Shown: positions 1-9,327, counted from the first letter of the stretch. The stretch is DNA of 35,069 nucleotides from Thermoplasmata archaeon (GCA_038874435.1 JAVZCK010000020.1:1-35069); one strand, 5' to 3'. The notes: generated by a model not told the origin, from the letters alone. Translations and numbers: made by a program.

Positions 1-165
1 GGTGAGACTTCAATTGGGAATATGGATGCATGGAGACATTACTTAGAAAAGAGAGGGTGTCCCATCTTGCTCCAAATGGGACACACCGCGAATGCTTCCT
101 TTCTACCCAAGGAGGTTTTTATATGCCACTCCCAAATAAAGATTTGTAATGGCTATTCTTTATGA
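1..165 (+). CDS. possible 3' end of an unrecognised upstream gene (partial)
   Basis: Frame 1 is open from the first base of the window to a TGA at 163-165. It encodes about 54 residues of mixed composition (W, C, H, M and G all present), including the stretches NMDAWRHYLEKRG and LLQMGHTANASFLPKEV, which read like real protein rather than a shadow frame. I do not recognise the family. The frame runs past the first possible start of the downstream giant gene (149) and overlaps it by 17 nt. It also runs through a 9-bp inverted repeat at 57-84, which could argue against coding. The gene start lies outside the window. Confidence 0.35.
   Translation, partial: GETSIGNMDAWRHYLEKRGCPILLQMGHTANASFLPKEVFICHSQIKICNGYSL
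57..84 (+). repeat. perfect 9-bp inverted repeat (stem-loop)
   Basis: GTGTCCCAT at 57-65 is exactly complementary to ATGGGACAC at 76-84, with a 10-nt loop. It lies just ahead of the promoter region of the giant gene. It could be an RNA hairpin near the end of the upstream transcript, an operator, or chance within a coding frame. No T-run follows, so it is not called a terminator. Confidence 0.4.
116..124 (+). promoter_or_regulatory. TATA box for a leaderless start at 149
   Basis: TTTTTATAT lies 25-33 nt upstream of the ATG at 149, the archaeal TATA-to-start spacing for a leaderless transcript. A second TATA-like element, ATTATAAAA at 195-203, sits before the alternative ATG at 245, which also has purine-rich GGAGAAGG at 226-233. 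The two candidate promoters match two candidate starts. Confidence 0.4.
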
Positions 166-3100
166 CCCTTTAATTGGATTCCATTCCACCCCAAATTATA
201 AAAACAAGTATGCATTAGGAAGCGGGGAGAAGGATGTGATTCGCATGGACGAACTTAACGCCAGGATTGAAAGGTTCAACAAAATTTTGGAGAAATACAG
301 AGAGATTGGATTTAAAGTGGGAAGTTTTAATCCGAATGCACAGAGCCATGTACCGCTCCAGGAAAGATATGAGAATTTTGAGAAAATCATGAAGGACAAT
401 TTAAAGGCAATGATCGTGCACGAACTTGTAGAATTTGAGAGACAGTTAGACAACATAAAAAGGATGGGAATCAACATAACCCCAGATATTAGGATTGCTC
501 AGGAACTAGATAAAATTTGTGAAACAGGTGAAGTTCTTTCAGAGGATGTAGCTGCAAAAACAGGTTTACTTAGAAATGAAATAAAGAAAGTTGACGAGGA
601 AATTCATCATGAGACAGATAAATTGATAGAAAAACTCAAAACAATAGAGAAAGACCTCGAAATTCTACCTGATGGTACCAAGCAGGAATTGCTGCCTCAG
701 ATTAGAAGAGCATATGAAAGATTTGAAGCCAAGAGATATTACGAGGTATGGTTCAACGCAAGGAAGGTTATAGCAGAGTATGAAGGCAAGATGTTTGGTG
801 GGATTCTGGCACAGCTCAATTATCTCACCTCCAGAGTAAATTCTTTGAAGAGCATAGGTGCAGATGTGCGAGAGGCGGAATCCCTTCTAATCCTAGCAAA
901 GGCACAGTTCGAGGGCAGGGAGATTGACAAAGCCCAGCAAACAATTGAAAAATGCACAGCAGTCCTTGACAAGAAGGAAAATGAAAGCATAGGACAGAAC
1001 ATAGAGAATTTCGAGAGATTTCTTGCTAGAGCAATGGAAGTAATATACATCGAACCATCAGTATCTGAAAGGCTAGCTTTACTGAAAGAGGAGGCAAGAA
1101 AAGGAAACTATGAGTTTGCAGCCAATGGATTGAAAAAAGAAATTGCAGAGCTAGAGCATGCTCTCAATATCACGATAACGAATTTGAACAATGCATGGGA
1201 AAGGGATAGAAATGCAGCTGAATTCTATGGAATTCAGGTAAATTTGCAAGAATGGAAGATTCTTCAAAACATGCTCAATGTGGATAAAATTGATGGAATA
1301 AAACAGATACGGGAATTTTTGCTTAAGCTTGAAAAAGAAATAGAGAAAAAGCGATTTGAAGCCCAGAAAACTACTGCACTCACTGTCTCCCAGCCACCTC
1401 CAACACCAATCCCTTCTCCACAAGCTGTTCCTCAAGCTACTCCATTACCTACTCCAACTGTCTCTTCACAACCCTCTCAAACTCCACCAGTTCAAGCTGT
1501 GCCCGAGGCAAGGGTAGAAATCCTTCCTCCTGTAAAACCAGTGGAAGCTGCAGGAGAAACGCAGCCCGCACAAATAGTTTCACCTCAACCGCAGGTTAGC
1601 CAGGACATGAAGACAAGAATTGACAATTTCAATCTAATTCTCGCAAAGTACATGGAATCAGGAGTAAAGCTTCGACTCTTTGATCCCACAGCGCCAAGCA
1701 AAGTTCCAATCCAGGAGAGGTTTGAGAATTATGAAAAACTCATGCAAAACAACTTGAAAGCATTTTTGACACACACCCTTATTGACTATGAAAGAAACAT
1801 AGACAACGCAAAGAAAATAAATCTAGTTGTGGAGGAAAACCCCGCACTTGCCGCTGAAATTGAAAGGGCAGTGGAAACGGATGGGGTTCTTTCAATGACT
1901 ATCGCAGAGAAAGCAAGCACTCTGATGGAACTCACTAGAAAAGCCCAGAACAGGATAGAGAGAGTTGCAAGAACTGCAATGGAGGATATAGACAAAATTG
2001 AGAAGATTCTCTCAGAATTGCCACTAGAAAGGGAATACATAAATGCCCAGATTAGCAAGGCAAGAGAAAGGTTTGAGGGCAAAAGATATTACGAGGCATA
2101 CCTATATGCAACAAAGGTTCTAAAGGAGATAGAGGGAAAAACATTTGGACTTTTGATTCCTAGAATTGAAAGGGCAGGAAAATACATATCTGAGCTCACT
2201 ACTCTGGGAATGAATATCTCAGATGCAGCAGAACTTCTGAGAAATGCAAAGGAAAAATATGATGCTAGAGATTTTGTAAGAGCGAGCGAATTAATGGATG
2301 CATGCGAGAAAGAGATTCACAAGATAATTACAGCTAACATTAGTGCAAGCGTGGAAAAATTTGAGAATTATGCGAAGGAACTTGACAAAATAATGAAACT
2401 TGATGTGGATATATGGCTCAAAATTGAGATGATGAAGAAAGCCGTAAATGTTGGGAACACAGACGAGGCGAGGGAACTCCTAAACATGGAAATGGAGAAA
2501 CTAGAAGGAAAGGTTTCAGCATTTGTAAATACATTGATGCAATCTCTTCGCAATACAATGGAATGTGCTTCTCTTGCTGGGAAGAAAATTGAAGATGAGG
2601 CGCTAGAGGGTCTGAGAAAAGGGATTGAGCAGAACAGGGTCGAAGGAATAAGAACTACAATAGATTTCTTAAATAAATTGCAAGCAGAACTTCGGAAAAT
2701 GATGGCCGACAAGCTCGAAGAAGTGGAACACCTGATGAATGAAGTGTATGATACAGAAAAGAAGACGAAGTTTATGGAAAGCCTGAGGGTGTTAGTTGAG
2801 AAAGCGAAAACAGTTGCATTCATATCTGAGCAGTTTTCTGAATGGCATGGGGAATATGGAAAACTGCAGGCAGAGGTGAAGCAGGAAATTGAGCAGGAAA
2901 TTCTACCAAAACTTGAAGAATTGAGAAAAGACCTGAAGGTGCTGGTAAATTCCAATTTCAAAGTGGATACAGCTGGTAAACTTCTGAAAGAACTATCCGT
3001 GCTGATTTCCGAGAAAAAACTTGAGGAAGCAGGGAAATTCTATGAAGCTAGAAAAGAGGAGATTGCAGCACTCATCAATGACTTTATAAGTGAGCAGCTT

Positions 3101-5890
3101 CAGCCGATCTACCAAAAAATCACAGAAGTTGAAATATACAGAATAAATCTGGAGGCAGAGAAGGAAGAGGTGAGAAATCTTGCAACTTCCTGGAAAATTG
3201 GTCATCTAGAAGAACTGAATCAGAAGATAGACGAGCTGAAGAAAAACTATTCTGAAAAACTTAACGGCATAATCAAACAAAAGATCGAAAAGGCAAAGGA
3301 AAACATCAGTTTGCTCTACGAGTTTGAATTTGGTGGGAAGCCAGATATTTATGAAGAGTACATCAAGAACGCTGAGACCTGTTTAGGTAAGGGCGAAAGA
3401 GGTGATGCTCTCAGAAACTTGATGAATGTCGGCGAGGTTTATGGGCGAATCAGAGCAAGGATTTTAGCTGGCACTGAGGAACTTCGTGCAAAGGCAGTAA
3501 CGCTAACTGAACTGGGTGTAATGATACCTGAGATTCCAGACATTATTCTCAAAATCAACGAAGAAATTGATGCAGAAAACTTCCACCAGGCAAGTAAAAT
3601 TCTGAAAGAACATTTAACAAAATTCGAAACAATGCTGCAGGAAAAGATTGCCTTGGACATAAAGAGTATTGAAGAAGCAATAGGTGAATTAAAGAAATTT
3701 GGGTATGTGAGTGAAACCTTAAGCATTGCGTATGACATGGCAAGGAATTTGAGTGCTGAAAAAAAGTACAAAGAAGCAAAGGTCTTTATTGTTCGCTGCC
3801 GTACATTGATTTCCCAAGAAAGCATGAAGGTCTTTGAAAAGGAATATTCTGAGGTTACCCAGATGCTTAAAGCTGCCTCTTCAAGAGGGATAGATACGAT
3901 TGCACCTAATGCCTATCTCAACAATTTTCGGAGAGAAATTGGGAGCTTGCACTTCCATCAGGCAAGATGGTTCATAGAAACAGCAAAAAGAATGCTAGAT
4001 GAAGAGATAAAGAAGGTTGCAAAAGCAGAGCTGCAGGGCTTCTCCGATGTGATAAATCTCTACTCCCCAATTTTTGGCAAGGAGTTCTTTACGAATCTTC
4101 AGAAAAAGCTCGGCGTAATACTTGAACTCTATCAGACAGGGAAGTATTTGGAGTGTATTGACAAGGCAAAAATGACAAAGGAGGAGATTAACCTTACATT
4201 ATCAGAAAGAATAAGAAAGGAGCTTGAAACTCTCAGAACCTGGATAGAAAAATTTGAGAGATACGGAATTGATTTTGATACAGTGAAGTCCACCATGGCA
4301 GAGTGCAATGCATATCTGGACTCTGAGAAAATCCAGGAGGCACTTTCCAAGTTGAAGGACGCAAAGAACAACATTGTCCAGATACTTACAGAATTTTTGA
4401 GAGCAAGATGCGAAGATGTAGAGGACTTAATGCACACTTCTGAAAAAATGGGTGGAAACACTGCAAAATATAAGGACTCTATAAATAATGCTAGACATTT
4501 GATAGACGAACAGGAGTTTATAAATGCAGTTAACATCATTGATGCAGTTGGAAAGGATGTGGCCTCCCAGCTCCACTCTCTGGTTTACCGAAAAATCCTT
4601 GACATTAACGCAGGAATTGCTGCACTCACAGAAAGTGGAGTTGTAATAGATGAGGAAGTAAAGAGACACAGAGATGCTAGTTCTACTGCCCTTGCCTCTG
4701 GTCAGTATTTTGAGGCAATGCACGAAGCAGAACTTGCAAGAGGTTTCCTTGCTAAAAATATAAAAACATATGTGTCTGAGAAACTGAAGGAGACCACGAA
4801 TCTTCTTGAAACAGGCAAGGTCACTGGCTGCGAAATGAAAGAGACCACAGCGCTGCTTTCCGAAATGGAGAATGCAATTACAACAATTGACATTACGAAG
4901 GTAAGTGTACTCCTCAGGCAATTAGAGACCGTACCAAAGAATGAACTCGAAACGCATCTAAATAAACTCATAGCTGAAACCACTGAGATTGCAGCTGTGC
5001 TTAAAGAGCATGGTGCACCGCACGAAAGTGCAAAGGAAATTATCCAGCATGCAACCAATCAATTAATCTGGAAGAACTATGCAGAGGCATACTATTCAAT
5101 TCAGAGGATAAGACCATTGCTCATAGGGGAGTTGAGAGAAAAGGTAAAGCAGGAACTTGAGAAATATGAGAAAATTGCCCAGACACTTGACAAGATTGGT
5201 ATATCATCTGAAGAGATTATGGAAAGAGTTGCCAAAGGCAAGAATGCAGTTAAGGACGCAACAGTGAATGAACTAATCACAACATTGAACGAGATCAGGA
5301 AAATGGTAGAGGAGATTAATATCAAAAATGCAGAGGTATTGAAAAAAGATACAGAACGGCTCATAGCGATAATTCAGATTGAGCTTGCAAAATGGGATAA
5401 ACTTGGCCTGGAAACAGGTGAGTTTTACGCAATGGTTAGGAAGCTTGGAGAGTTGTTCAATGCACATAACTATCTTGAAGCGAGTGCACTCGCGCAGACA
5501 CTGGATGATGGGTTTACAAAAGCAATGGAATATCGCGTTAGAGAGGTCATGGAAAATGTGAAGCAAAAACTTGCGTTAGCCAAAAAACTGGGTGTGCAGT
5601 CAGAGTACAATGTGGAACCCCTTCTCAGTTTTGCTGGTTTCCACTCGAAAGATAAAATGGAGGATGTGTGTGTTCGCCTCCTTGAAATCGAAAAAATGCT
5701 AGATGTGGAAAACCTGGTAAAGGTAAAGGCACTTTATGAAGAAACAGATAGAATTGTGCGTTCAGACCCATCTGCTCCTCAGGGATATCTAATTGCACTA
5801 GAACGTGCTAGAACGATGATAAATACGGGTAAATATCTGGAGGCGTATGTCCTCATAGAACGCTGCCGTAACCTGATTACACAGTCATAA
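149..5890 (+). CDS. giant all-helical repeat protein, unknown function
   Basis: 1913 residues, very rich in E, K, L, A and I, with no signal peptide, membrane segment, P-loop or enzyme motif that I can see. Residues about 36-405 and 487-860 are a tandem duplication: ERFNKILEKY is matched by DNFNLILAKY and VPLQERYENFEKIM by VPIQERFENYEKLM. They are joined by a Pro/Gln/Thr-rich linker at about 410-485. A short helical-hairpin motif (A-x(5-7)-[GKN]-x-[YF]-x-E/Q-A, then often I-x(2)-C/A-R-x-L) recurs about every 60-65 residues, near 188, 250, 313, 638, 699, 760, 948, 1075, 1135, 1196, 1260, 1320, 1385, 1445, 1508, 1633, 1762 and 1886. This suggests a long TPR-like or spectrin-like rod, possibly a scaffold (inference). 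The start is uncertain: ATG 149 gives the longest form, but ATG 245 has its own TATA and a purine-rich RBS and begins just before the duplicated block. Automatic annotation may call it SMC-like, but it has no ATPase head. Confidence 0.85.
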   Translation: MAILYDPLIGFHSTPNYKNKYALGSGEKDVIRMDELNARIERFNKILEKYREIGFKVGSFNPNAQSHVPLQERYENFEKIMKDNLKAMIVHELVEFERQLDNIKRMGINITPDIRIAQELDKICETGEVLSEDVAAKTGLLRNEIKKVDEEIHHETDKLIEKLKTIEKDLEILPDGTKQELLPQIRRAYERFEAKRYYEVWFNARKVIAEYEGKMFGGILAQLNYLTSRVNSLKSIGADVREAESLLILAKAQFEGREIDKAQQTIEKCTAVLDKKENESIGQNIENFERFLARAMEVIYIEPSVSERLALLKEEARKGNYEFAANGLKKEIAELEHALNITITNLNNAWERDRNAAEFYGIQVNLQEWKILQNMLNVDKIDGIKQIREFLLKLEKEIEKKRFEAQKTTALTVSQPPPTPIPSPQAVPQATPLPTPTVSSQPSQTPPVQAVPEARVEILPPVKPVEAAGETQPAQIVSPQPQVSQDMKTRIDNFNLILAKYMESGVKLRLFDPTAPSKVPIQERFENYEKLMQNNLKAFLTHTLIDYERNIDNAKKINLVVEENPALAAEIERAVETDGVLSMTIAEKASTLMELTRKAQNRIERVARTAMEDIDKIEKILSELPLEREYINAQISKARERFEGKRYYEAYLYATKVLKEIEGKTFGLLIPRIERAGKYISELTTLGMNISDAAELLRNAKEKYDARDFVRASELMDACEKEIHKIITANISASVEKFENYAKELDKIMKLDVDIWLKIEMMKKAVNVGNTDEARELLNMEMEKLEGKVSAFVNTLMQSLRNTMECASLAGKKIEDEALEGLRKGIEQNRVEGIRTTIDFLNKLQAELRKMMADKLEEVEHLMNEVYDTEKKTKFMESLRVLVEKAKTVAFISEQFSEWHGEYGKLQAEVKQEIEQEILPKLEELRKDLKVLVNSNFKVDTAGKLLKELSVLISEKKLEEAGKFYEARKEEIAALINDFISEQLQPIYQKITEVEIYRINLEAEKEEVRNLATSWKIGHLEELNQKIDELKKNYSEKLNGIIKQKIEKAKENISLLYEFEFGGKPDIYEEYIKNAETCLGKGERGDALRNLMNVGEVYGRIRARILAGTEELRAKAVTLTELGVMIPEIPDIILKINEEIDAENFHQASKILKEHLTKFETMLQEKIALDIKSIEEAIGELKKFGYVSETLSIAYDMARNLSAEKKYKEAKVFIVRCRTLISQESMKVFEKEYSEVTQMLKAASSRGIDTIAPNAYLNNFRREIGSLHFHQARWFIETAKRMLDEEIKKVAKAELQGFSDVINLYSPIFGKEFFTNLQKKLGVILELYQTGKYLECIDKAKMTKEEINLTLSERIRKELETLRTWIEKFERYGIDFDTVKSTMAECNAYLDSEKIQEALSKLKDAKNNIVQILTEFLRARCEDVEDLMHTSEKMGGNTAKYKDSINNARHLIDEQEFINAVNIIDAVGKDVASQLHSLVYRKILDINAGIAALTESGVVIDEEVKRHRDASSTALASGQYFEAMHEAELARGFLAKNIKTYVSEKLKETTNLLETGKVTGCEMKETTALLSEMENAITTIDITKVSVLLRQLETVPKNELETHLNKLIAETTEIAAVLKEHGAPHESAKEIIQHATNQLIWKNYAEAYYSIQRIRPLLIGELREKVKQELEKYEKIAQTLDKIGISSEEIMERVAKGKNAVKDATVNELITTLNEIRKMVEEINIKNAEVLKKDTERLIAIIQIELAKWDKLGLETGEFYAMVRKLGELFNAHNYLEASALAQTLDDGFTKAMEYRVREVMENVKQKLALAKKLGVQSEYNVEPLLSFAGFHSKDKMEDVCVRLLEIEKMLDVENLVKVKALYEETDRIVRSDPSAPQGYLIALERARTMINTGKYLEAYVLIERCRNLITQS

Positions 5891-5930
5891 GGGCTCGTGG
5901 GGTAGTCTGGATTATCCTTCAGGCCTTCGG

Positions 5931-6147
5931 AGGCATCCTTTTCAGGAGTTTACGCTCCCGAAAAGCATGCATGGAAAAACCCTTTTGTTCGCTAACGCTC
6001 GCAAAAGCGTTCACGGAAAAAAGGGTCGGTTTGGGGATGCTGAAAGCATCCCCTTAATGCGGGTACCGTAGGGTGCATACCCCGACCGTAAGGGTGCCAA
6101 CCCTCGGGGGTTACCGTAAGGGGGTGAAACCCCCTCGCTTGGAGGAA
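5931..6147 (+). other. large structured intron in tRNA-Arg at position 37/38
   Basis: The intron interrupts the anticodon loop after G37, the canonical archaeal site. The splice region shows part of a bulge-helix-bulge: loop bases CTTC (5925-5928) can pair with GAGG (6142-6145), leaving three-base bulges GG^A and AA^A around the cuts. The inner intron helix next to it is not obvious. At about 217 nt it is long for a non-coding archaeal tRNA intron. It has no ORF of useful length and no visible homing endonuclease. It is packed with hairpins: TTTTC-A-GGAG/CTCC-C-GAAAA (5939-5964), AACGCT/AGCGTT (5994-6011) nested in ACCCTTTT/AAAAGGGT (5979-6026), GGGGATGCT-GAA-AGCATCCCC (6033-6053), then three related hairpin units (6065-6137). 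GGTCGG (6024-6029) can also pair with CCGACC (6082-6087). Confidence 0.8.
6065..6137 (+). repeat. three tandem degenerate hairpin units inside the tRNA intron
   Basis: Three units share the plan ACCGTA(A)-G-run-T-loop-A-C-run-(T)CG: 6065-6084, 6085-6106 (directly abutting) and 6113-6137. Each has its own G-run/C-run stem: GGGT/ACCC with loop GCAT, AGGGT/ACCCT with loop GCCA, and AGGGGGT/ACCCCCT with a GAA loop. The flanking ACCGTA is retained while stem length and loop change, and the stem arms change together. Confidence 0.75.
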
Positions 6148-6194
6148 AGCCTGAGACCCGGGTTCGAATCCCGGCGAGCCCGCAAAACACTTAA

Positions 6195-6203
6195 TTTAAT
6201 AAA
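6195..6203 (+). promoter_or_regulatory. TATA box of alaS
   Basis: TTTAATAAA lies 24-32 nt upstream of the alaS ATG at 6227 and just downstream of the tRNA 3' end. The spacing fits a leaderless alaS transcript, and no Shine-Dalgarno sequence precedes that ATG. Confidence 0.6.
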
Positions 6204-6226
6204 CCCTAATTGTATAGGCAAAAACC

Positions 6227-8887
6227 ATGGACACTGAAGAGTATAACTTAGAGTTCTTTCGCACACATGGTTTCAAAAGAAATAAGTGCAAGTTTTGTGG
6301 GGCATACTTTTGGTCGTTAGCTGAAGCTGACCATTGTTTTGAGGCACCTTGTGTTGAATACACCTTTCTAGACAAATCACCGTTCACCAAGAAATTGAAC
6401 CTGAGTGAGATGCGAGAACTATACCAGAGTTATTTTGAACGTAATGGGCACACGAGAATTCGTAGATATCCAGTTGTAGCAAGATGGAGAGATGATGTCT
6501 TCTTTACCCAGGCCTCAATTTATGATTTCCAACCATGGGTGATAAATCGCACAATTGAGCCACCGGCAAATCCTCTTGTAGTTGCCCAGCCCTGTGTCCG
6601 CTTCAACGACATAGACAATGTGGGAAAAACTGGAAGACATTTCACACTCTTTGAGATGCTGGGGCATCATGCCTTTAATACAAAAGAAAAATTTGTTTAT
6701 TTCAAGGACAGAACTGTGGAGCTGTGTCATAATCTGCTTACAAAGGAATTGGGCGTAAATCAAGAAGAAATCAGTTATAAGGAGGAAGCATGGGAAGGAG
6801 GTGGAAACCGTGGGCCTTCCCTTTCAGTGGGTGTTGCAGGCTTAGAACTTGCGACCCTTGTGTTCATGATGTATGCAAAAGATGGAGAGAGCTGGAAAAA
6901 GATGGAGATGGAGGTTGTGGATACTGGGTATGGCCTTGAGCGTTATACCTGGATGTCTCAGGCAACGCCAAGTGCTTACGATGCAGTATTCCATCTTGTA
7001 CCTCAACATCTTGTTCAAGTTTTAGGTGTGAATATTGAGCCAAATGTTATGAAGGAGTACAGCAGGATTGCTGGTTTAATGGATATAGAGAGTGCTAGGG
7101 ATTTGAGAATGCTACGAGAAAAGGTGGCTGAGAGATTGGGGATGGATGTGGAAACTCTGGAAAGGCAAGTTGCACCTTTTGAGCACATCTACACATTGGC
7201 AGACCACACAAGAAACATTGCATTTCTGATAAGTGATAATGTGATTCCTTCAAACATGCGGGAGGGCTATTTCCTTAGAATGCTTATTCGCAGGTGCCTT
7301 AGAGCTTTGAGAACTCTTGCTATTGAAATTCCACTAGCAGAACTTGTGGCTCTCCAGATAAAGGAGTTTGCACCTGATTTCCCAGAACTGCGAGAGATGG
7401 AAGACGAAATTCTTAAAATCGTGGAAATCGAGGCAAAGAGGTATGCTGAAACAGTGTCTAAAGGAAAAGAAGTTGTGGAGAAATTTGAGAAACAAAAGAA
7501 AAAGTTGGGATTTGAGGAACTTGCAGAACTTTATGAATCACATGGCCTTAACCCAGAGCTTGTGAAGGAGTTTGCAAAGGTATCCGTTGAAATTCCTGAT
7601 GACTTCTATGCACGGCTTGCTGCACGACATTCAAATGTTGAGGAGCAAAAGGCAGAAATGAAATTGCCAGAACATCTACCTGAAACCAGTGTTCTCTTCT
7701 ACAATGCACCCAAAATGCAGGAATTCAATGCAAGAATTCTCTATGTTGGAAAGGATTTTGTTGTGTTAGACCAAACCTATTTTTACCCTGAAGGTGGTGG
7801 GCAAGAATATGACATCGGTTGGATAAATGATGTGCCTGTGGTAAATGTGCAGAAAGCTGGTAAAAGTGTGCTTCATTTTGTGAAGGCTATTGAGGGTTTC
7901 AAGATTGGGATGGAGGTAAAATGCAGAATTGATTGGGAGCGTAGGATGCAACTGGCAATTCACCATACTGCAACCCACATAATCAATGGCGCAGCTAGAA
8001 GAGTCCTTGGTAAGCATGTCTGGCAAAGTGGTGCTCACAAGAGCGTTGAGCTGTCGCGACTTGACATAACCCATTATGCAAATCTTACGAGAGAAGAAGT
8101 GCGGAAAATTGAGAGAATTGCAAACGAGGTCGTGCTTTCAAATCTGAAAGTTAATTCAATGTTCATGGAGAGAAGCCAGGCAGAGCGAAAATATGGTTTC
8201 AGGTTGTATCAAGGTGGCGTTGTTCCTGGGAAGGAAATTAGAATCGTTGAAATCCCAGATTTTGATGTTGAAGCATGTGGTGGTGCACATTGCGAGTCCA
8301 CAGGTGAAGTAGGACTGATTAAAATTTTGCGCACCAGAAGAATCCAGGATGGAGTTGTAAGAATTGAGTTTGTTGCTGGGCTCAGAGCTTACCAGGTATT
8401 TGCGGAGATGGAAGAAATGGTGGGTAACATGGCTGGAATGCTCAAAACTACTACTGAAAATCTTTCTCAGGTGTTTACAAAATTCTACGAGGAGACAAAC
8501 CAGCTTAAGAAGGAACTTGAACGGGTAAAGCGGGAGAGGATTGAGGAGTTGCTGAAGCGACTTGATGCTGGAGCTAAACAAATTGGAAATGTGAAGTTAA
8601 TCGGGTATTTCGAAGGCATGGATGTCCAACAGCTCCTTGAAATGGCGAGAAAGCTAACTGAAAAGGAGAATGTAATAGCATTTTTAACTACGAAAGGGGA
8701 GCGGGCTAACTTCGTACTGGCAACCAGTAAGAACCTTACCTTGAATTGTGGAGAAATTGTCAAAAAACTCTCAGGAATTGGCGTTGCTGGTGGCGGTAAA
8801 TCTACTATTGCACAGGGTACTTTGCCATGGAAGAACTCTGATGCAGTGCTTATGGAAATTGAGCGGATTATAGGAGGGAGAAATTGA
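6227..8887 (+). CDS. alaS: alanyl-tRNA synthetase (archaeal type)
   Basis: Charges tRNA-Ala with alanine and hydrolyses mischarged Ser- and Gly-tRNA in the cytoplasm. At 886 residues it has the usual archaeal AlaRS length. An N-terminal cysteine cluster (CKFCG, then HC, residues about 23-42) is typical of archaeal AlaRS. The class II catalytic core follows, with [18 protein letters not shown] near 127. The editing domain carries HHTATH near 578 and CGGAHC near 684, which supply the zinc-binding residues. A helical stretch and a glycine-rich C-Ala domain end the protein. It is followed without a gap by the dCMP deaminase gene, whose TTG start overlaps the alaS stop. Confidence 0.97.
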   Translation: MDTEEYNLEFFRTHGFKRNKCKFCGAYFWSLAEADHCFEAPCVEYTFLDKSPFTKKLNLSEMRELYQSYFERNGHTRIRRYPVVARWRDDVFFTQASIYDFQPWVINRTIEPPANPLVVAQPCVRFNDIDNVGKTGRHFTLFEMLGHHAFNTKEKFVYFKDRTVELCHNLLTKELGVNQEEISYKEEAWEGGGNRGPSLSVGVAGLELATLVFMMYAKDGESWKKMEMEVVDTGYGLERYTWMSQATPSAYDAVFHLVPQHLVQVLGVNIEPNVMKEYSRIAGLMDIESARDLRMLREKVAERLGMDVETLERQVAPFEHIYTLADHTRNIAFLISDNVIPSNMREGYFLRMLIRRCLRALRTLAIEIPLAELVALQIKEFAPDFPELREMEDEILKIVEIEAKRYAETVSKGKEVVEKFEKQKKKLGFEELAELYESHGLNPELVKEFAKVSVEIPDDFYARLAARHSNVEEQKAEMKLPEHLPETSVLFYNAPKMQEFNARILYVGKDFVVLDQTYFYPEGGGQEYDIGWINDVPVVNVQKAGKSVLHFVKAIEGFKIGMEVKCRIDWERRMQLAIHHTATHIINGAARRVLGKHVWQSGAHKSVELSRLDITHYANLTREEVRKIERIANEVVLSNLKVNSMFMERSQAERKYGFRLYQGGVVPGKEIRIVEIPDFDVEACGGAHCESTGEVGLIKILRTRRIQDGVVRIEFVAGLRAYQVFAEMEEMVGNMAGMLKTTTENLSQVFTKFYEETNQLKKELERVKRERIEELLKRLDAGAKQIGNVKLIGYFEGMDVQQLLEMARKLTEKENVIAFLTTKGERANFVLATSKNLTLNCGEIVKKLSGIGVAGGGKSTIAQGTLPWKNSDAVLMEIERIIGGRN

Positions 8888-9327
8888 GGCCTGGGTACGA
8901 TGAATATTTCATGAAAATTGCGAAAATTGTGGCAGAGCGAAGCACATGCAAACGCAGAGCCGTGGGTGCTGTGGTAGTGAAGGAGGGAAGAATTTTAGCC
9001 ACTGGCTACAACGGAGCGCCCAAAGGGCTGAAGCATTGTGAAGAGGTTGGATGCCTTCGTGAGCAAATGAAAATTCCACCTGGCGAGAGACATGAGCTCT
9101 GTAGGGGTGTCCATGCAGAGCAGAATGCAGTAATCCAGGCAGCGGTTTTTGGAGTGAGCATAAAAGAGGGTATTATTTACACCACGCATTTTCCCTGCAG
9201 TGTCTGTGTAAAAATTCTGATAAATGCGGAGATAAAGGAAATTGTGTATATGGAGGGTTATCCAGATGAGCTGGCAAAGAAGCTTCTTGAGGAAAGCAAA
9301 ATAAAGGTAAGGGAGTATCATGGTTGA
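8884..9327 (+). CDS. dCMP deaminase family protein
   Basis: 147-residue zinc-dependent cytidine/deoxycytidylate deaminase, probably converting dCMP to dUMP for dTTP synthesis. The zinc motifs are HAEQNAV (His and catalytic Glu, about residues 77-83) and PCSVC (about 102-106). A further Cys/His cluster at about residues 53-74 (C near CEEVGC and CREQ or CRGV) is typical of the ComEB/dCMP deaminase group. The start is TTG at 8884, within a TTGA overlap with the alaS stop, with GGAGGG at 8873-8878 as a well-placed RBS. This implies translational coupling. The alternative ATGs lie too far into the domain. Confidence 0.9.
   Translation: MRPGYDEYFMKIAKIVAERSTCKRRAVGAVVVKEGRILATGYNGAPKGLKHCEEVGCLREQMKIPPGERHELCRGVHAEQNAVIQAAVFGVSIKEGIIYTTHFPCSVCVKILINAEIKEIVYMEGYPDELAKKLLEESKIKVREYHG

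Larger units (their letters stand above)
5891..6182 (+). tRNA. tRNA-Arg (UCG) with a 217-nt intron
   Basis: The exons 5891-5930 and 6148-6182 join into a 75-nt tRNA. The acceptor stem is GGGCTCG (5891-5897) with CGAGCCC (6175-6181), and G73 is at 6182. The D arm lies at 5900-5918, with GG at 18-19 and A20. The anticodon stem is CAGGC (5920-5924) with GCCTG (6149-6153). The loop reads C-T-TCG-G-A, so the anticodon is UCG at 5927-5929, reading CGA/CGG. The T arm is CCGGG-TTCGAAT-CCCGG (6158-6174). A20 and C35 are the usual arginine identity bases. CCA is not encoded. The gene starts on the base after the TAA of the giant gene, and I see no TATA box at the usual distance inside that CDS, so it may be processed from a longer transcript. 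Confidence 0.9.

Noticed and set aside
2368-2961. 197-residue open frame on the minus strand opposite the giant gene.
   Set aside because: Composition (S, F and L runs) mirrors the E/K-rich plus-strand coding frame, and no start signal or family motif is seen.
149-5890. SMC or Rad50 chromosome protein.
   Set aside because: No Walker A, signature or Walker B motifs and no hinge; only helical repeats.
6065-6137. Short CRISPR-like array.
   Set aside because: Units are 20-25 nt, partly abutting, have no unique spacers, and lie inside a tRNA intron.
5931-6147. Homing endonuclease or protein gene in the tRNA intron.
   Set aside because: At 217 nt it has no open frame of useful length and is dominated by inverted repeats.
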